From assembly GCF_029961025.1 (NCBI RefSeq), contig NZ_JASBVP010000002.1:310001-374000 (forward strand): DNA of 64,000 nucleotides. Direction: 5' to 3'. Below are positions 16,276 through 26,217 of the stretch, one piece after another. The stretch comes from Mycobacterium sp. GTDB lineage: Bacteria > Actinomycetota > Actinomycetes > Mycobacteriales > Mycobacteriaceae. The notes under the pieces are model-generated. The model had not been told where the DNA came from. It worked only from the letters and a program-made list of their open reading frames with translations, and ran no database searches. The position numbers and the translations under genes are program-made. Positions within the stretch are counted from its first letter, which is position 1. Each line of letters opens with the position of its first letter.

Positions 16276-16344
16276 CTACTCCTTACTTTCCCTTTCCTGT
16301 GTTTTCTCTTGTCGACCCTTCGGCACCAGTGCTTCCGGGCCTGT

Positions 16345-16366
16345 ACATATCCTGTGTAGGGTATGT
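16345..16366. promoter_or_regulatory. Imperfect 22-bp palindrome in the hmo promoter region
   Basis: ACATATCC at 16345-16352 and GGGTATGT at 16359-16366 form an inverted repeat with one mismatch and a 6-base centre, about 70-90 bases upstream of hmoC. A second inverted repeat, CTCACA (16374-16379) with TGTGAG (16392-16397), follows. These are candidate operators for the divergent regulator or for a copper or carbon-source regulator. Pattern evidence only. Confidence 0.5.
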
Positions 16367-16526
16367 GCGCAGCCTCACAACGCGCTGCGTCTGTGAGCAG
16401 AATTGCAAGCTAAGGTTGGACGAAGGTTGGCTGGTGCGTACCCGGGTGACGGTGCTCCCGAGCCACGTCGCTGCCGCCGGTCTCCCTGCGGACCGAGACC
16501 GGCCTCAGGTGAGGCCTAGTGTTGGC

Positions 16527-16550
16527 CTAGTGTGGCATAATTCACACTAG
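16527..16550. promoter_or_regulatory. Perfect 24-bp inverted repeat over a -10-like element, upstream of the GAF regulator
   Basis: CTAGTGTG (16527-16534) and CACACTAG (16543-16550) are exact inverted 8-mers around GCATAATT, which contains CATAAT, a good -10 match. A third half copy forms a direct repeat: GGCCTAGTGT at 16513-16522 and again at 16525-16534. Being 54 bases before the proposed regulator start (16604), it looks like an autoregulatory operator. Together with 16345-16397 it fills the 328-base divergent region, which contains no gene. Confidence 0.65.
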
Positions 16551-16603
16551 CGTCACGCCAGTTGCGTGGTGAGCAGGCGCCCAGGATGGGAGGCAGAGCG
16601 ACG

Positions 16604-17830
16604 GTGACGGAGGCGGGGCTCCGGCGCAAGGAGCTGGAACGTATTTGGGAACGGGTGGTTCGGGGCGAATGCGAACCGTCCGATCCCGCGGTAGCCGGGA
16701 TGTTGCGCGCCGACATCATCGACTCATGGTCGCTGTTGCACGGCCGTATCGACCCGTCCAGCGAGTGCGCCCCCGTGCGGGAGGACCTGGATATCTGGTC
16801 ACGGTGGCGAGAGTCTCGGCTGCGCCAGCCGGTGACCGAGCTGGCCGACGAGCTGCAGCGCATCGCCGACGATGCGGGGTACGTCGCCGCGGTGACCGAT
16901 GAGGGTGGGACCATTTTGTGGACCAGCGGGTGCCGGCTCATGCGACGGCGCGCGGAAAGGGTCAACTTCGTCCCCGGGGGTTGTTTTTCCGAAGAGGCGG
17001 CCGGCACCAACGCCCTGGGCTTGGCGCTGCGGACCGATCGACCCTCGACGGTGTATTCGGCCGAGCATGTGGTGGAGCGTCTGCACGACTTTGTGTGCTA
17101 TTCCGCGCCCATCCACGATCCGTGCGGACGTCAATTAGGTGTGATCGATCTGTCGAGTGTCTGGGATCGGGCCAACGCGCTGGGGCTCACCACGGTGCGC
17201 ATGTTGGCTTCGGTGATCGAGACCCGGCTGCGGGACACCTGGGACGAGCGCGCCGACGAGAGCGGCGCGCGGGTGGAGTTGCAGTGTCTGGGCGGGTCGA
17301 AGTTGCTGATCGACGGCCGCCCGGTGCGGGCCACGCTGCGTCAGCTGGAGATCCTGGCGTTGCTGGCGCTGCGCCCGGCCGGTTTTTCACCGGGGGAGCT
17401 GGCCGCCGAAATCTACGGCGACCGGTGGGTGGCCGCCACCACCCTGAAAAGCGAGGTGTGCCATGTGCGCCGGCTGCTGGGCGGCGCGCTGGCCGCCCGC
17501 ACCTACGCGCTGCTGGCGCCGGTGAAATGCGACGCCGTCGAGGTGCTCGAGGCGTTGTCGCGCGGGGACGTCACGGCGGCGGTCCAGCGCTACGCGGGCC
17601 CGTTGCTGCCGCAGTCGGAGGCGCCGGGCATCATCGCCTGGCGTGACCAGTTGGAGGTGGCGATTCGCGACGCGGTGCTGGCCAGCGACTCCCCGGAGCC
17701 GGCCCTGGCCCTCGGCGAGGTCAACCCGTATGACTCCGAGTTGCACGAGCACGCCCTGCGCCGGCTGGCGCCCACCGATCGCCGCCGGCACCTGGCGCTC
17801 GGGCGGCTGCACACCGCGGAGGTCACCTGA
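16604..17830 (+). CDS. GAF-domain transcriptional regulator with C-terminal winged-helix DNA-binding domain
   Basis: This regulator of about 408 residues has an AcoR-like helical start (IIDSWSLLHGRIDPS), then a GAF sensor domain at roughly residues 75-200 (VAAVTDEGGTILWTSG, FVPGGCFSEEAAGTNALGLAL, YSAPIHDPCGRQLGVIDLSSVW). A C-terminal winged-helix region follows: LLIDGRPVRATLRQLEILALLALRPAGFS, then TLKSEVCHVRRLLGG. There is no sigma-54 AAA+ domain and no GAFTGA motif, so it is not an enhancer-binding activator despite the AcoR-type sensor. GTG 16604 follows GGGAGG; ATG 16586 and TTG 16562 are alternatives. Divergence from hmoCAB makes it the likely regulator of that operon, perhaps sensing hydrocarbon, product or copper (inference). 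Confidence 0.82.
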   Translation: MTEAGLRRKELERIWERVVRGECEPSDPAVAGMLRADIIDSWSLLHGRIDPSSECAPVREDLDIWSRWRESRLRQPVTELADELQRIADDAGYVAAVTDEGGTILWTSGCRLMRRRAERVNFVPGGCFSEEAAGTNALGLALRTDRPSTVYSAEHVVERLHDFVCYSAPIHDPCGRQLGVIDLSSVWDRANALGLTTVRMLASVIETRLRDTWDERADESGARVELQCLGGSKLLIDGRPVRATLRQLEILALLALRPAGFSPGELAAEIYGDRWVAATTLKSEVCHVRRLLGGALAARTYALLAPVKCDAVEVLEALSRGDVTAAVQRYAGPLLPQSEAPGIIAWRDQLEVAIRDAVLASDSPEPALALGEVNPYDSELHEHALRRLAPTDRRRHLALGRLHTAEVT

Positions 17831-17847
17831 CAGCGTCGAAAACCAAA

Positions 17848-17885
17848 ACGGCACCACCGAGGACCGCGGTCCTCGGTGGTGCCGT
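17848..17885. terminator. 38-bp perfect palindrome between convergent genes, probable bidirectional terminator
   Basis: Bases 17848-17885 read the same on both strands: ACGGCACCACCGAGGACCG followed by its exact reverse complement. It lies 18 bases after the regulator stop and 47 bases before the end of the convergent lipoprotein gene. AAAA precedes it and a T-containing run follows. The position and stem strength suit a terminator for both directions; a perfect palindrome with no loop bases could also be a protein site. Confidence 0.8.
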
Positions 17886-17931
17886 ATCTATATCTATCTG
17901 CGACCGGTTGGCGCTCACGCCACTATTGCGA

Positions 17932-18918
17932 CTATTGCGCTCGCACGGTGATCGGCGCGGTGCGCAGCTGACCCTTCGTCTGGAACTGGATGAACAACCG
18001 GTACAGGCCGGGCTCCGGGAAGCTGACGTGACACATCAACTCGCCGGGCGCCTGCAGGTGCGGATGCACATGCGCGGCCGCTAAATCCCCCTGATGGAAC
18101 GCCGTGATGTGGGCGAGGGCGCCCAGATACGGTTCGAGATCGGTCACCGGAGCGCCGCCCTGGGTTATCCGTATCATCAGCATGGACATGGCCGGCATAT
18201 CGGCCGCCGACTCGAACTTGACCCCCAGGGTGTAGCCGTCGACGCTGGTTTCCGGGGCCGGCGCCGGCAGCGGCTCGGGTGAATACCGCCCGGCGACCTC
18301 GAAGTCGGTTCCTAACACGAGGTGATGGGGCCGGTTCTGCTCACCCACCGCGACGAACTCGGTGAACGCACGGTACGGGCCGGGATTGCGGATGGTCAAC
18401 GGCACCGACCAGGTGCCGTCGGGGGTCATGTCGGGGTGCGTGTGGTAGAAATCCGCGAGGTCCTTGCGGACGACGTAGACGTGCATCAGCCGTTCCTGCT
18501 CGACCTGGAAACGGGTTTGCGGTTGCCCGGAGGGGCCGGTGATGCGAAATGAGAGCTCACCCTGCTGTCCTGGCTCCGACGGCGAGCGCAGGAGCTGCAG
18601 CTGGAATCCGTCGTGCGCGGCCGACAGGCCGGAGCCGGTGCCGCCGTGACCGTCGTCGGTGCCACCGGGCTGCCCGGTGGCCGACGCCCCGGCCGACGGC
18701 ACGGTAGAAGTGCCGACCGGACCCCCATGACCCGGATGCTTGCCCCCGGCACACGACGCCACCAGGACCGCCGTCAGCGCGAGCGCACCGGCCGCCATCG
18801 CGCCGCGGCACAGCCGGCGGCACCAGCCCGCACGAGCTATCCCCAGGGGCGGTGCGCCGCGGCGGCCCACCGCGAAGGGCTCGACGTCTGATGTACGGCG
18901 GCTACCGACAGCGCTCAT
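17932..18918 (-). CDS. Secreted lipoprotein with His/Met-containing domains, possible copper handling protein
   Basis: This lipoprotein of about 328 residues has a basic leader, hydrophobic stretch (AAGALALTAVLVAS) and lipobox ending at Cys56, then a Gly/His linker (CAGGKHPGHGG). The exported part looks beta-rich. It includes LMHVYVVRKDLADFYHTHPDMTPDG, SAADMPAMSMLMIRI, and LAHITAFHQGDLAAAHVHPHLQ, which offer many His and Met side chains. I recognise the general type (actinobacterial exported proteins seen near copper genes) but not a defined family. ATG 18918 is preferred because GAGGA lies 9 bases upstream; ATG 18933 lacks a ribosome site. It is convergent with the GAF regulator and lies next to the copper enzyme operon, so a copper chaperone or storage role is plausible but unproven. 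Confidence 0.7.
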   Translation of the reverse strand: MSAVGSRRTSDVEPFAVGRRGAPPLGIARAGWCRRLCRGAMAAGALALTAVLVASCAGGKHPGHGGPVGTSTVPSAGASATGQPGGTDDGHGGTGSGLSAAHDGFQLQLLRSPSEPGQQGELSFRITGPSGQPQTRFQVEQERLMHVYVVRKDLADFYHTHPDMTPDGTWSVPLTIRNPGPYRAFTEFVAVGEQNRPHHLVLGTDFEVAGRYSPEPLPAPAPETSVDGYTLGVKFESAADMPAMSMLMIRITQGGAPVTDLEPYLGALAHITAFHQGDLAAAHVHPHLQAPGELMCHVSFPEPGLYRLFIQFQTKGQLRTAPITVRAQ

Positions 18919-19582
18919 TTCGCAATTCCTCATCCTCGCGGGTAGCAAAACCGAACAATTTTGTCCATACCCGCCTCGACACCACAATAGCGGCCGAACT
19001 CGCCATCCGATCCGGCATCGTCCCTACCTCCCGTTGCCGACCACCGAAATACGCCCCCGAAACAAATACACCTTTTAAAAATACGGCCAATTGCTCCCGG
19101 CGGCATCTTGGCCCAGCATGGTTGGTTACTCGTTGGTCGCAGTGGACGGTCGCGGTGGTCGGCGCCGTCAGTGCCGATGACCGGCCGAAACGACCGGGCT
19201 CCGCGGACACGACGCTCCGCAGACACAACGGCGGGGTGCGAAACGTCAACCCGCGCCTGGTATCCGGGCCCCGGGCGAGATACCCCGACGAGCGACACCG
19301 GGGTGTCGGTGCCGCCGGTTGAGATGATCGAGCCGATGGAGTTCTCGACGCTGACGCTTATTGTGCGCGGTCGTTACCCACCGCATGGGTTATCCCATGA
19401 GACAAGCGGTTTGATCCAGTTTGATCCAGCAAATAGCAAATACCCATACCCCCAATGGGTCTTGCACGGAACTGCCGGCAAATGGGCGTCGTCGGCCGAT
19501 ACCAGGCGGGACACCGGCTCCTCAACGGCCCGCCGGGCCGCATCGTCACCGGAGCTAAAACCGTCGCCTACGATCGACCTTC
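18919..19582. other. 664-base intergenic region upstream of embA; no embC
   Basis: No supportable gene is seen on either strand. The left third (about 18950-19090) is relatively AT-rich (TTTTAAAAATACGG) and may hold promoters. Around 19409-19450 there are short direct repeats: TTTGATCCAG twice in tandem and GCAAATA/CAAATA. In M. tuberculosis embC lies immediately upstream of embA; here it is missing from this position and from the whole window. Open frames crossing this stretch have no family signature. Confidence 0.6.
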
Positions 19583-22500
19583 GTGCCCCACGACGGTAAC
19601 GAGCGATCGCCACAGCGCATCGCGCGGCGAGTTGCCGTCATCGCCGGAATCTCCGGCGTCGTGTTGTGCGGGGCAGTTGCGTTGCTTCCGGTCAAGCAGG
19701 CCACCGCAACGATACGGTGGCCCCAGGGCACCACCGGCGATGGGCTCGTCACCGGTATCACCGCCCCCTTGGTGTCCGGCGCCCCCCGGGCCCTGGACAT
19801 CTCGGTGCCCTGCGCGGCGATCGCCACCTTGCCGACCGCCGGCGGCCTGGTGCTTTCGACGCTGCCGGCCGACGGGTTCGAGGCCGGCAAACACGGGCTG
19901 TTCGTGCGTGCCAATACGGATGTGGTCGTGGTGGCATTCCGGGACACGGTGGCCGCGGTGGCGTCCCGCCCGCGGATCGCCGCGGGCGGCTGCAGCGTCC
20001 TGCATATCTGGGCCGACACCGCCGGCGCCGGCGCCGATTTCGTCGGCATCCCCGGTGCCACCGGCACCTTGGCGCCGGAGAAAAAGCCACAGGTCGGCGG
20101 GATTTTCACGGATCTCGGGGTGCCCGCACAACCCGGGTTGTCCGCACGCATCGATATCGACACCCGATTCATCGTCGCGCCCACCACCCTCAAAAAGGCG
20201 GTGCTGGGGCTGGGCGCACTGGCGGTGGTCACGGCCGTCGTCGCGCTGGCGGCGCTGGATCGGCGATCGGGCCACCGGACCCCCCGCCATCTCAGGTGGC
20301 GGCGCGTCGGGACGGCCACCCGGCTCGCCGACGCGGCGGTCATCGGAACGCTGCTGGTGTGGCACGTCATCGGCGCCACGTCCTCGGACGACGGCTATAA
20401 CCTGACCATCGCCCGAACGGCGCCACACGCCGGATACGTCGCCAACTACTACCGGTTCTTCGGGACCACAGAAGCGCCGTTCGACTGGTATCCCGCGGTG
20501 CTGGCGCACCTGGCCCCGGTGAGCCCGCACGGGGTGTGGATGCGGATCCCGGCCACGCTCGCCGGAATCGGCTGCTGGCTGCTTGTCAGCCGCTACCTGC
20601 TGCGCCGGCTGGGCCCCGGGAAGGGGGGGCTGGCGGCCGACCGGGTGGCGGTGTGGACCGCCGGCGCGGTGTTCCTGGCGGCCTGGCTGCCGTTCAACAA
20701 CGGTCTTCGGCCCGAGCCGTTGATCGCTTTCGGCACGCTGGCCACCTGGGTGCTGGTCGAGAACGCGATCGCCACCCGGCGACTGGTCCCGGCCGCGGCC
20801 GCGATCGTGATCGCCGTGTTCGCCGCGACCCTGGCGCCGCAGGGATTGGTCGCGGTCGCCCCGGTGCTGACCGGTTCCCGGGCGATCGCGGCGATCGTCG
20901 CGCGCCGGCGGTCCGCCGACGGGGTGCTGGCGCCGGCGGCGGTGCTGGCGGCGTCGTTGTCGGTGATCGCCCTCGTGGTGTTCCGGGCCCAGACGCTGGC
21001 CACCGTCGCCGAGTCGGCACGCATCAAATACGCGGTCGGGCCGACGATCGCCTGGTATCAGGAATTTCTGCGCTACTACTTCCTGACGGTCGAGACCGTA
21101 GACGGGTCGATGTCCCGGCGGTTCGCCTGGCTGGTGCTGTTCTTCTGCCTGTTCGGCGTGCTGGTGGTGCTGCTGCGCCGCGGCCGGATTCCCGGTGTGG
21201 CCAGCGGCCCGGCGTGGCGGCTGATCGGCAGCACCTCGGTGGGGCTGCTGCTGTTGACGTTCACGCCGACCAAGTGGGCCGTGCAATTCGGCGCGTTCGC
21301 CGGGCTGGCCGGGGCACTCGGCGCCGTCACCGCATTCACCGTGGCCCGTGTCGGGCTGCACAGCCGGCGCAACTTGTCGCTATATATCACCGCGCTGCTG
21401 TTCCTGCTGGCCTGGGCCACCTCCGGGATCAACGGCTGGTTTTACGTCGGCAACTACGGGGTGCCCTGGCGTGACATCCAGCCCGTCATCGCCAGCCACC
21501 CGGTGACGACGATGTTTTTGGCCGCCTCGATCGTGACCGGACTGCTGGCGGCCTGGCAGCACTTCCGGCTGGACTACGCCGGACACACCGAGGTCAAAGA
21601 CAGCCGACGCAACCGCGTGCTGGCGTCCACCCCGCTGCTGGTGGTGGCCACGATCATGGTCGTCATGGAGGTGGCCTCGATGGCCAAGGCGGCCGTGTTC
21701 CGCTACCCGATGTACACCACCGCCAAGGCCAACCTGATGGCGTTGGAGTCCGGGCTGTCGAACACCGCGTGCGCGATGGCCGATGACGTGCTCGCCGAGC
21801 CGGACCCCAACGCGGGCTTGCTGCAACCGGTTCCCGGCCAGAAATACGGACCGTACGGCCCGCTCGGCGGCCTGGACCCGGTGGGGTTCACCCCCAACGG
21901 CGTCAGCGACGACTTGTCCTCCGACCCGGTCGTCGCCAAACCCGGGCTGGTCAACTCCGACGCGTCCCCCAACAAGCCCAGCGCCGCCGTCAGCGACTCC
22001 GCGGGCACCGCCGGCGGCTGGATCCCGGCGGCGGCGCCGGCGGGATCGAACGGGTCGCGGGTGGCGCTGCCGTTCGGGCTGGACCCGGCGCGCACCCCGG
22101 TGATGGGCAGCTACGGCGAGAACGCCGTGGCCGCGACCGCCACCTCGGCCTGGTACCGGCTGCCGCCGCGCACCCCGGACCGCCCCCTGGTGGTGGTGGC
22201 GGCGGCCGGCTCCATCTGGTCCTACAAGGACGACGGCACCTTCACCTACGGCCAGCCGCTGAAACTGCAATGGGGCGTCACCCGCCCGGGTGGTGTCCAG
22301 CCGCTGGGGCAGGTGTGGCCCATCGACATCGGCCCGGCACCGGCGTGGCGCAACCTGCGGTTCCCGCTGGCCTGGGCGCCGCCGGAGGCCGACGCGGCAC
22401 GCATCGTCGCCGAGGATCCCAACCTGAGCTCCGATCAGTGGTTCGCGTTCACCCCGCCTCGGGTGCCGGTGCTGGAAACCCTGCAGCACCTGATCGGGTC

Positions 22501-22867
22501 GCGCGCCCCGGTGTTCATGGACATCGCGACCGCGGCGAACTTCCCGTGCCAGCGGCCGTTCTCCGAGCATCTCGGGGTTGCCGAACTGCCGCAGTACCGC
22601 ATCCTGCCGGACCATAAGCAGACGGCGTCGTCGTCCAACCTGTGGCAGGCCGGCGAAAAAGGCGGGCCGTTCCTGTTCACCCGGGAGCTGCTGTGGACCT
22701 CGACGATCCCGACCTACCTGCGTGGTGACTGGTACCGCGACTGGGGATCGGTGGAAAAGTACTACCGGCTTGTCCCCGCGGAGCGCGCGCCCGACGCCAT
22801 CGTCGAGCGGGGCGTGGTCACGGTGCCCGGCTGGGCCCGCAGCGGCCCGATTCGAGCACTGCCGTGA
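19583..22867 (+). CDS. embA: Arabinosyltransferase EmbA
   Basis: This 1,094-residue GT-C fold membrane enzyme transfers arabinofuranose from decaprenyl-phosphoarabinose to arabinogalactan, acting with EmbB. The start MPHDGNERS, the TATIRWPQG segment and the ATSSDDGYN loop with the catalytic Asp pair match EmbA, followed by repeated hydrophobic segments, a conserved [15 protein letters not shown] and the large C-terminal carbohydrate-binding region ([19 protein letters not shown]). GTG 19583 gives the family N-terminus. Its stop overlaps the embB GTG by 4 bases. EmbA rather than EmbC is indicated by this N-terminus and by the CBM sequence. A 664-base gap replaces the usual embC neighbour. Confidence 0.96.
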   Translation: MPHDGNERSPQRIARRVAVIAGISGVVLCGAVALLPVKQATATIRWPQGTTGDGLVTGITAPLVSGAPRALDISVPCAAIATLPTAGGLVLSTLPADGFEAGKHGLFVRANTDVVVVAFRDTVAAVASRPRIAAGGCSVLHIWADTAGAGADFVGIPGATGTLAPEKKPQVGGIFTDLGVPAQPGLSARIDIDTRFIVAPTTLKKAVLGLGALAVVTAVVALAALDRRSGHRTPRHLRWRRVGTATRLADAAVIGTLLVWHVIGATSSDDGYNLTIARTAPHAGYVANYYRFFGTTEAPFDWYPAVLAHLAPVSPHGVWMRIPATLAGIGCWLLVSRYLLRRLGPGKGGLAADRVAVWTAGAVFLAAWLPFNNGLRPEPLIAFGTLATWVLVENAIATRRLVPAAAAIVIAVFAATLAPQGLVAVAPVLTGSRAIAAIVARRRSADGVLAPAAVLAASLSVIALVVFRAQTLATVAESARIKYAVGPTIAWYQEFLRYYFLTVETVDGSMSRRFAWLVLFFCLFGVLVVLLRRGRIPGVASGPAWRLIGSTSVGLLLLTFTPTKWAVQFGAFAGLAGALGAVTAFTVARVGLHSRRNLSLYITALLFLLAWATSGINGWFYVGNYGVPWRDIQPVIASHPVTTMFLAASIVTGLLAAWQHFRLDYAGHTEVKDSRRNRVLASTPLLVVATIMVVMEVASMAKAAVFRYPMYTTAKANLMALESGLSNTACAMADDVLAEPDPNAGLLQPVPGQKYGPYGPLGGLDPVGFTPNGVSDDLSSDPVVAKPGLVNSDASPNKPSAAVSDSAGTAGGWIPAAAPAGSNGSRVALPFGLDPARTPVMGSYGENAVAATATSAWYRLPPRTPDRPLVVVAAAGSIWSYKDDGTFTYGQPLKLQWGVTRPGGVQPLGQVWPIDIGPAPAWRNLRFPLAWAPPEADAARIVAEDPNLSSDQWFAFTPPRVPVLETLQHLIGSRAPVFMDIATAANFPCQRPFSEHLGVAELPQYRILPDHKQTASSSNLWQAGEKGGPFLFTRELLWTSTIPTYLRGDWYRDWGSVEKYYRLVPAERAPDAIVERGVVTVPGWARSGPIRALP

Positions 22868-25800
22868 GCACCACCGTCGACCGCGTGGCCACCCGCCGCA
22901 TCGCCCCCGAGGCGACCCGTGGGGTGCAGACGACGCGCCGGGTGGCCATCATCGCCGGGGTGATCGGGTTCGTGCTGTCGGTGGCGACCCCGCTGCTGCC
23001 CGTGGTGCAGACCACCGCCACGCTCCGCTGGCCCCAGCACGGCCGGCTCGACAACGTGACGGCGCCGTTGATCTCGCAAGTACCGGTGGCGATGACGGTG
23101 GATGTGCCGTGCGGGGTGCTGCGCGCGCTGCCCCCCGCGGGCGGGATGCTGCTGGGCACCGCGCCCAAGCAGGGCAAGAACGCCAGTCTCAACGGATTGT
23201 TCGTCACTGTCACCGCGTCGCGGGTGGACGTCACCGACCGCAACGTGGTGATCGCCAGCGTGCCGCGGGCCCAGATCGCCGGCCCGCACTGCCGGCGCCT
23301 CGAGGTCACCTCGTCGCACGCCGGCACCTTCGCCACCTTCGAGGGGCTGACCGACCCGTCGGGCCGGGCCCTGCGCACCGGCTTCGCCGACCCCAACCTG
23401 CGCCCGCAGGTCGTCGGGGTGTTCACCGACCTGACCGGACCGGCACCGTTCGGGCTGGCACTCTCGGCGACCATCGACACCCGGTTCTCCACCCACCCCA
23501 GCGCGCTCAAGCTGACCGCGATGGCGCTGGCCGTTACCGCGACCATCGTCGCGCTGATCGCCCTGTGGCGCCTCGACCGGCTGGACGGCCGGCGGATGCG
23601 CCGGCTGATCCCGGCGACCTGGCGGGGTGTCACCGCGGTCGACGCCACGGTGATCGCCGGGTTTGTGCTCTGGCATGTGATCGGCGCCAACTCCTCCGAC
23701 GACGGCTACATCCTGGGCATGGCCCGGGTCGCCGACCACGCCGGCTACATGTCCAACTACTTCCGCTGGTTCGGCAGCCCCGAAGACCCGTTCGGCTGGT
23801 ACTACAACCTGCTGGCGCTGATGACCCACGTCAGCGACGCCAGCATCTGGATGCGCCTACCCGACCTGGTCGCCGGGCTGGTGTGCTGGCTGCTGCTGTC
23901 GCGTGAGGTGCTGCCTCGGCTGGGCCCGGCGGTAGCCGCCAGCAAGGCGGCGGCATGGGCGGCGGGCCTGGTGCTGCTGACCGCGTGGATGCCGTTCAAC
24001 AACGGTCTGCGCCCGGAACCCATCATCGCGCTCGGATCGCTGGTCACCTATGTGCTGATCGAGCGGTCCATGCGCTACAGCCGGATGACCCCGGCGGCGC
24101 TGGCGGTGATCACCGCCGCGTTCACGCTGGGCATCCAGCCCACCGGCCTGATCGCGGTGGCTGCGCTGGTGGCGGGCGGGCGCCCGATCCTACGGATCCT
24201 GGTGCGCCGCCATCGCCTGGTGGGCACCTGGCCGCTGGTGGCCCCGCTGCTGGCCGCCGCCGTGGTGGTGCTGACCGTGGTGTTCGCCGATCAGACACTG
24301 GCAACGGTGCTGGAAGCCACCAGGATTCGCAGCGCGATCGGCCCCAGCCAGGCCTGGTACACGGAGAATTTGCGCTACTACTACCTGATCCTGCCCACCG
24401 TCGACGGGTCGCTGTCGCGGCGCTTCGGCTTTCTGATCACCGCGCTGTGCCTGTTCACCGCGGTGTTCATCATGTTGCGGCGCAAGCGAATTCCCGGTGT
24501 TGCCCGCGGTCCGGCATGGCGGTTGATGGGCGTCATCTTCGGCACCATGTTCTTTTTGATGTTCACCCCGACCAAATGGGTGCATCACTTCGGGCTGTTC
24601 GCCGCGGTGGGGGCGGCAATGGCGGCGCTGACCACGGTGCTGGTGTCGCCGGCGGTGCTGCGCTGGTCGCGCAATCGGATGGCCTTCCTGGCGGCGCTGA
24701 TGTTCCTGCTGGCGTTGTGCTTTGCCACCACCAACGGTTGGTGGTACGTGTCCAGCTACGGCGTGCCGTTCAATAGCTCGATCCCGCGGATCGATGGAAT
24801 AACCATCAGCACAATATTTTTCATCTTCTTCGCGATCACCGCGCTGTACGCGGTCTGGCTGCATTTCGCACCGCGGGACCGCGGCGAGGGCGCGCTGGCG
24901 CGGGCGCTGACGGCCGCCCCGGTGCCGATCGTGGCGGGATTCATGACCGTGGTGTTCGTCGCGACGATGGTGACCGGGATGGTGCGCCAATACCCCACCT
25001 ACTCCAACGGCTGGGCCAACGTGCGGGCGCTCACCGGCGGCTGCGGGCTCGCCGACGATGTGCTCGTCGAACCGGACCCCAACGCGGGCTTTTTGACGCC
25101 GCTGCCCGGCCACTACGGGCCGTTGGGACCGCTGGGTGGCGTCAACCCGGTGGGGTTCACCGCCGACGGTGTCCCGGAGCACATCGTCGCCGAAGCGATT
25201 CGGCGTCAGACACCGCAACCGGGCACCGACTTCGACTGGGACGCTCCGGTGCGGTTGACAACCCCGGGCATCAACGGTTCCAGGGTGCCGCTGCCGTACG
25301 GCCTGGACCCCGCGCGGGTGCCGGTGGCCGGCACCTACACCACCGGCCCCCAGCAGCAGAGCACGCTGACCTCCGCGTGGTATCGGCTGCCCCGGCCCGA
25401 CGACGCGCATCCCCTGGTGGTGATCACCGCGGCGGGCACGATCACCGGAAACAGCGTGCTGAAAGGGCACACCACCGGACAGACCGTGGCGCTGGAGTAC
25501 GGGCGTGCGGGCCCCGGCGGCGCCGTGCTGCCGGCCGGCAGGCTGGTGCCCTACGACCTGGCCGCCGAATACCCCAGGGCATGGCGCAACCTGCGCTTCG
25601 CCCGCGACGCGATTCCCGCCGACGCGACCGCGGTGCGCGTGATCGCCGAGGATCTGTCGCTGACCCCGGACGACTGGATCGCGGTCACCCCGCCGCGGGT
25701 GCCGCAACTGCGCACGCTCCAGGAATACGTGGGCTCGCAGCAGCCGGTGCTGATGGACTGGGCGGTCGGGCTGGCCTTCCCGTGCCAGCACCCGATACTG

Positions 25801-26094
25801 CACGCCTACGGCGTCACCGAGATCCCGAAATTCCGCATCACCCCGGATTACACCGCGAAAAAACAGGACACCGACACCTGGGAGGACGGCGTCAACGGGG
25901 GGCTTTTGGGCATCACCGACCTGCTGTTGCGGGCGCACGTGATGGCCAGCTATCTGTCGCGGGACTGGGGGCGGGATTGGGGCTCGTTGCGGCGCTTCGA
26001 CACCATCGTCGCCGCGCACCCCGCCGATCTCGACCTGGGCCGCGCCACCCGCAGCGGCTGGTGGTCGCCCGGCAAAATCCGCATCGGCCCGTAG
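22864..26094 (+). CDS. embB: Arabinosyltransferase EmbB (ethambutol target)
   Basis: This 1,076-residue GT-C arabinosyltransferase adds branching alpha-1,3 arabinose in arabinogalactan. The [17 protein letters not shown] loop holds the catalytic Asp residues and the ethambutol-resistance Met (Met306 of M. tuberculosis, residue 286 here; offset 20). Tyr319, Glu327, Asp328 and Gln497 equivalents are all as in susceptible M. tuberculosis. The Gly406 position is Pro386 here (RPEPIIA). Many membrane helices fill the first 700 residues; the C-terminal carbohydrate-binding domain ends in [13 protein letters not shown]. It is coupled to embA by a 4-base overlap. Residue mapping was counted by hand from remembered M. 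tuberculosis sequence. Confidence 0.97.
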   Translation: MSTTVDRVATRRIAPEATRGVQTTRRVAIIAGVIGFVLSVATPLLPVVQTTATLRWPQHGRLDNVTAPLISQVPVAMTVDVPCGVLRALPPAGGMLLGTAPKQGKNASLNGLFVTVTASRVDVTDRNVVIASVPRAQIAGPHCRRLEVTSSHAGTFATFEGLTDPSGRALRTGFADPNLRPQVVGVFTDLTGPAPFGLALSATIDTRFSTHPSALKLTAMALAVTATIVALIALWRLDRLDGRRMRRLIPATWRGVTAVDATVIAGFVLWHVIGANSSDDGYILGMARVADHAGYMSNYFRWFGSPEDPFGWYYNLLALMTHVSDASIWMRLPDLVAGLVCWLLLSREVLPRLGPAVAASKAAAWAAGLVLLTAWMPFNNGLRPEPIIALGSLVTYVLIERSMRYSRMTPAALAVITAAFTLGIQPTGLIAVAALVAGGRPILRILVRRHRLVGTWPLVAPLLAAAVVVLTVVFADQTLATVLEATRIRSAIGPSQAWYTENLRYYYLILPTVDGSLSRRFGFLITALCLFTAVFIMLRRKRIPGVARGPAWRLMGVIFGTMFFLMFTPTKWVHHFGLFAAVGAAMAALTTVLVSPAVLRWSRNRMAFLAALMFLLALCFATTNGWWYVSSYGVPFNSSIPRIDGITISTIFFIFFAITALYAVWLHFAPRDRGEGALARALTAAPVPIVAGFMTVVFVATMVTGMVRQYPTYSNGWANVRALTGGCGLADDVLVEPDPNAGFLTPLPGHYGPLGPLGGVNPVGFTADGVPEHIVAEAIRRQTPQPGTDFDWDAPVRLTTPGINGSRVPLPYGLDPARVPVAGTYTTGPQQQSTLTSAWYRLPRPDDAHPLVVITAAGTITGNSVLKGHTTGQTVALEYGRAGPGGAVLPAGRLVPYDLAAEYPRAWRNLRFARDAIPADATAVRVIAEDLSLTPDDWIAVTPPRVPQLRTLQEYVGSQQPVLMDWAVGLAFPCQHPILHAYGVTEIPKFRITPDYTAKKQDTDTWEDGVNGGLLGITDLLLRAHVMASYLSRDWGRDWGSLRRFDTIVAAHPADLDLGRATRSGWWSPGKIRIGP

Positions 26095-26217
26095 CCCGCG
26101 CCCATGCCGGGTGCCGGCGCGCCGCGGCCCCGGCGGCGCCGCCGTCGGCCCGCCGGAACCGAAAGGTACGCTCGCAGCGACGGCGCGAGTAGGCACCTGC
26201 ATCTGGGAGTTCCGGCC

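Noticed and set aside
19568-21361. Long open frame antisense to embA (597 codons)
   Set aside because: Gln/Arg/Gly/His-rich composition typical of the antisense of a high-GC gene; no domain, and embA on the other strand is certain.
26104-26217. 38-residue N-terminal extension of FadE35 from ATG 26104
   Set aside because: Arg/Pro-rich, no homology, and ATG 26218 has a proper ribosome site.
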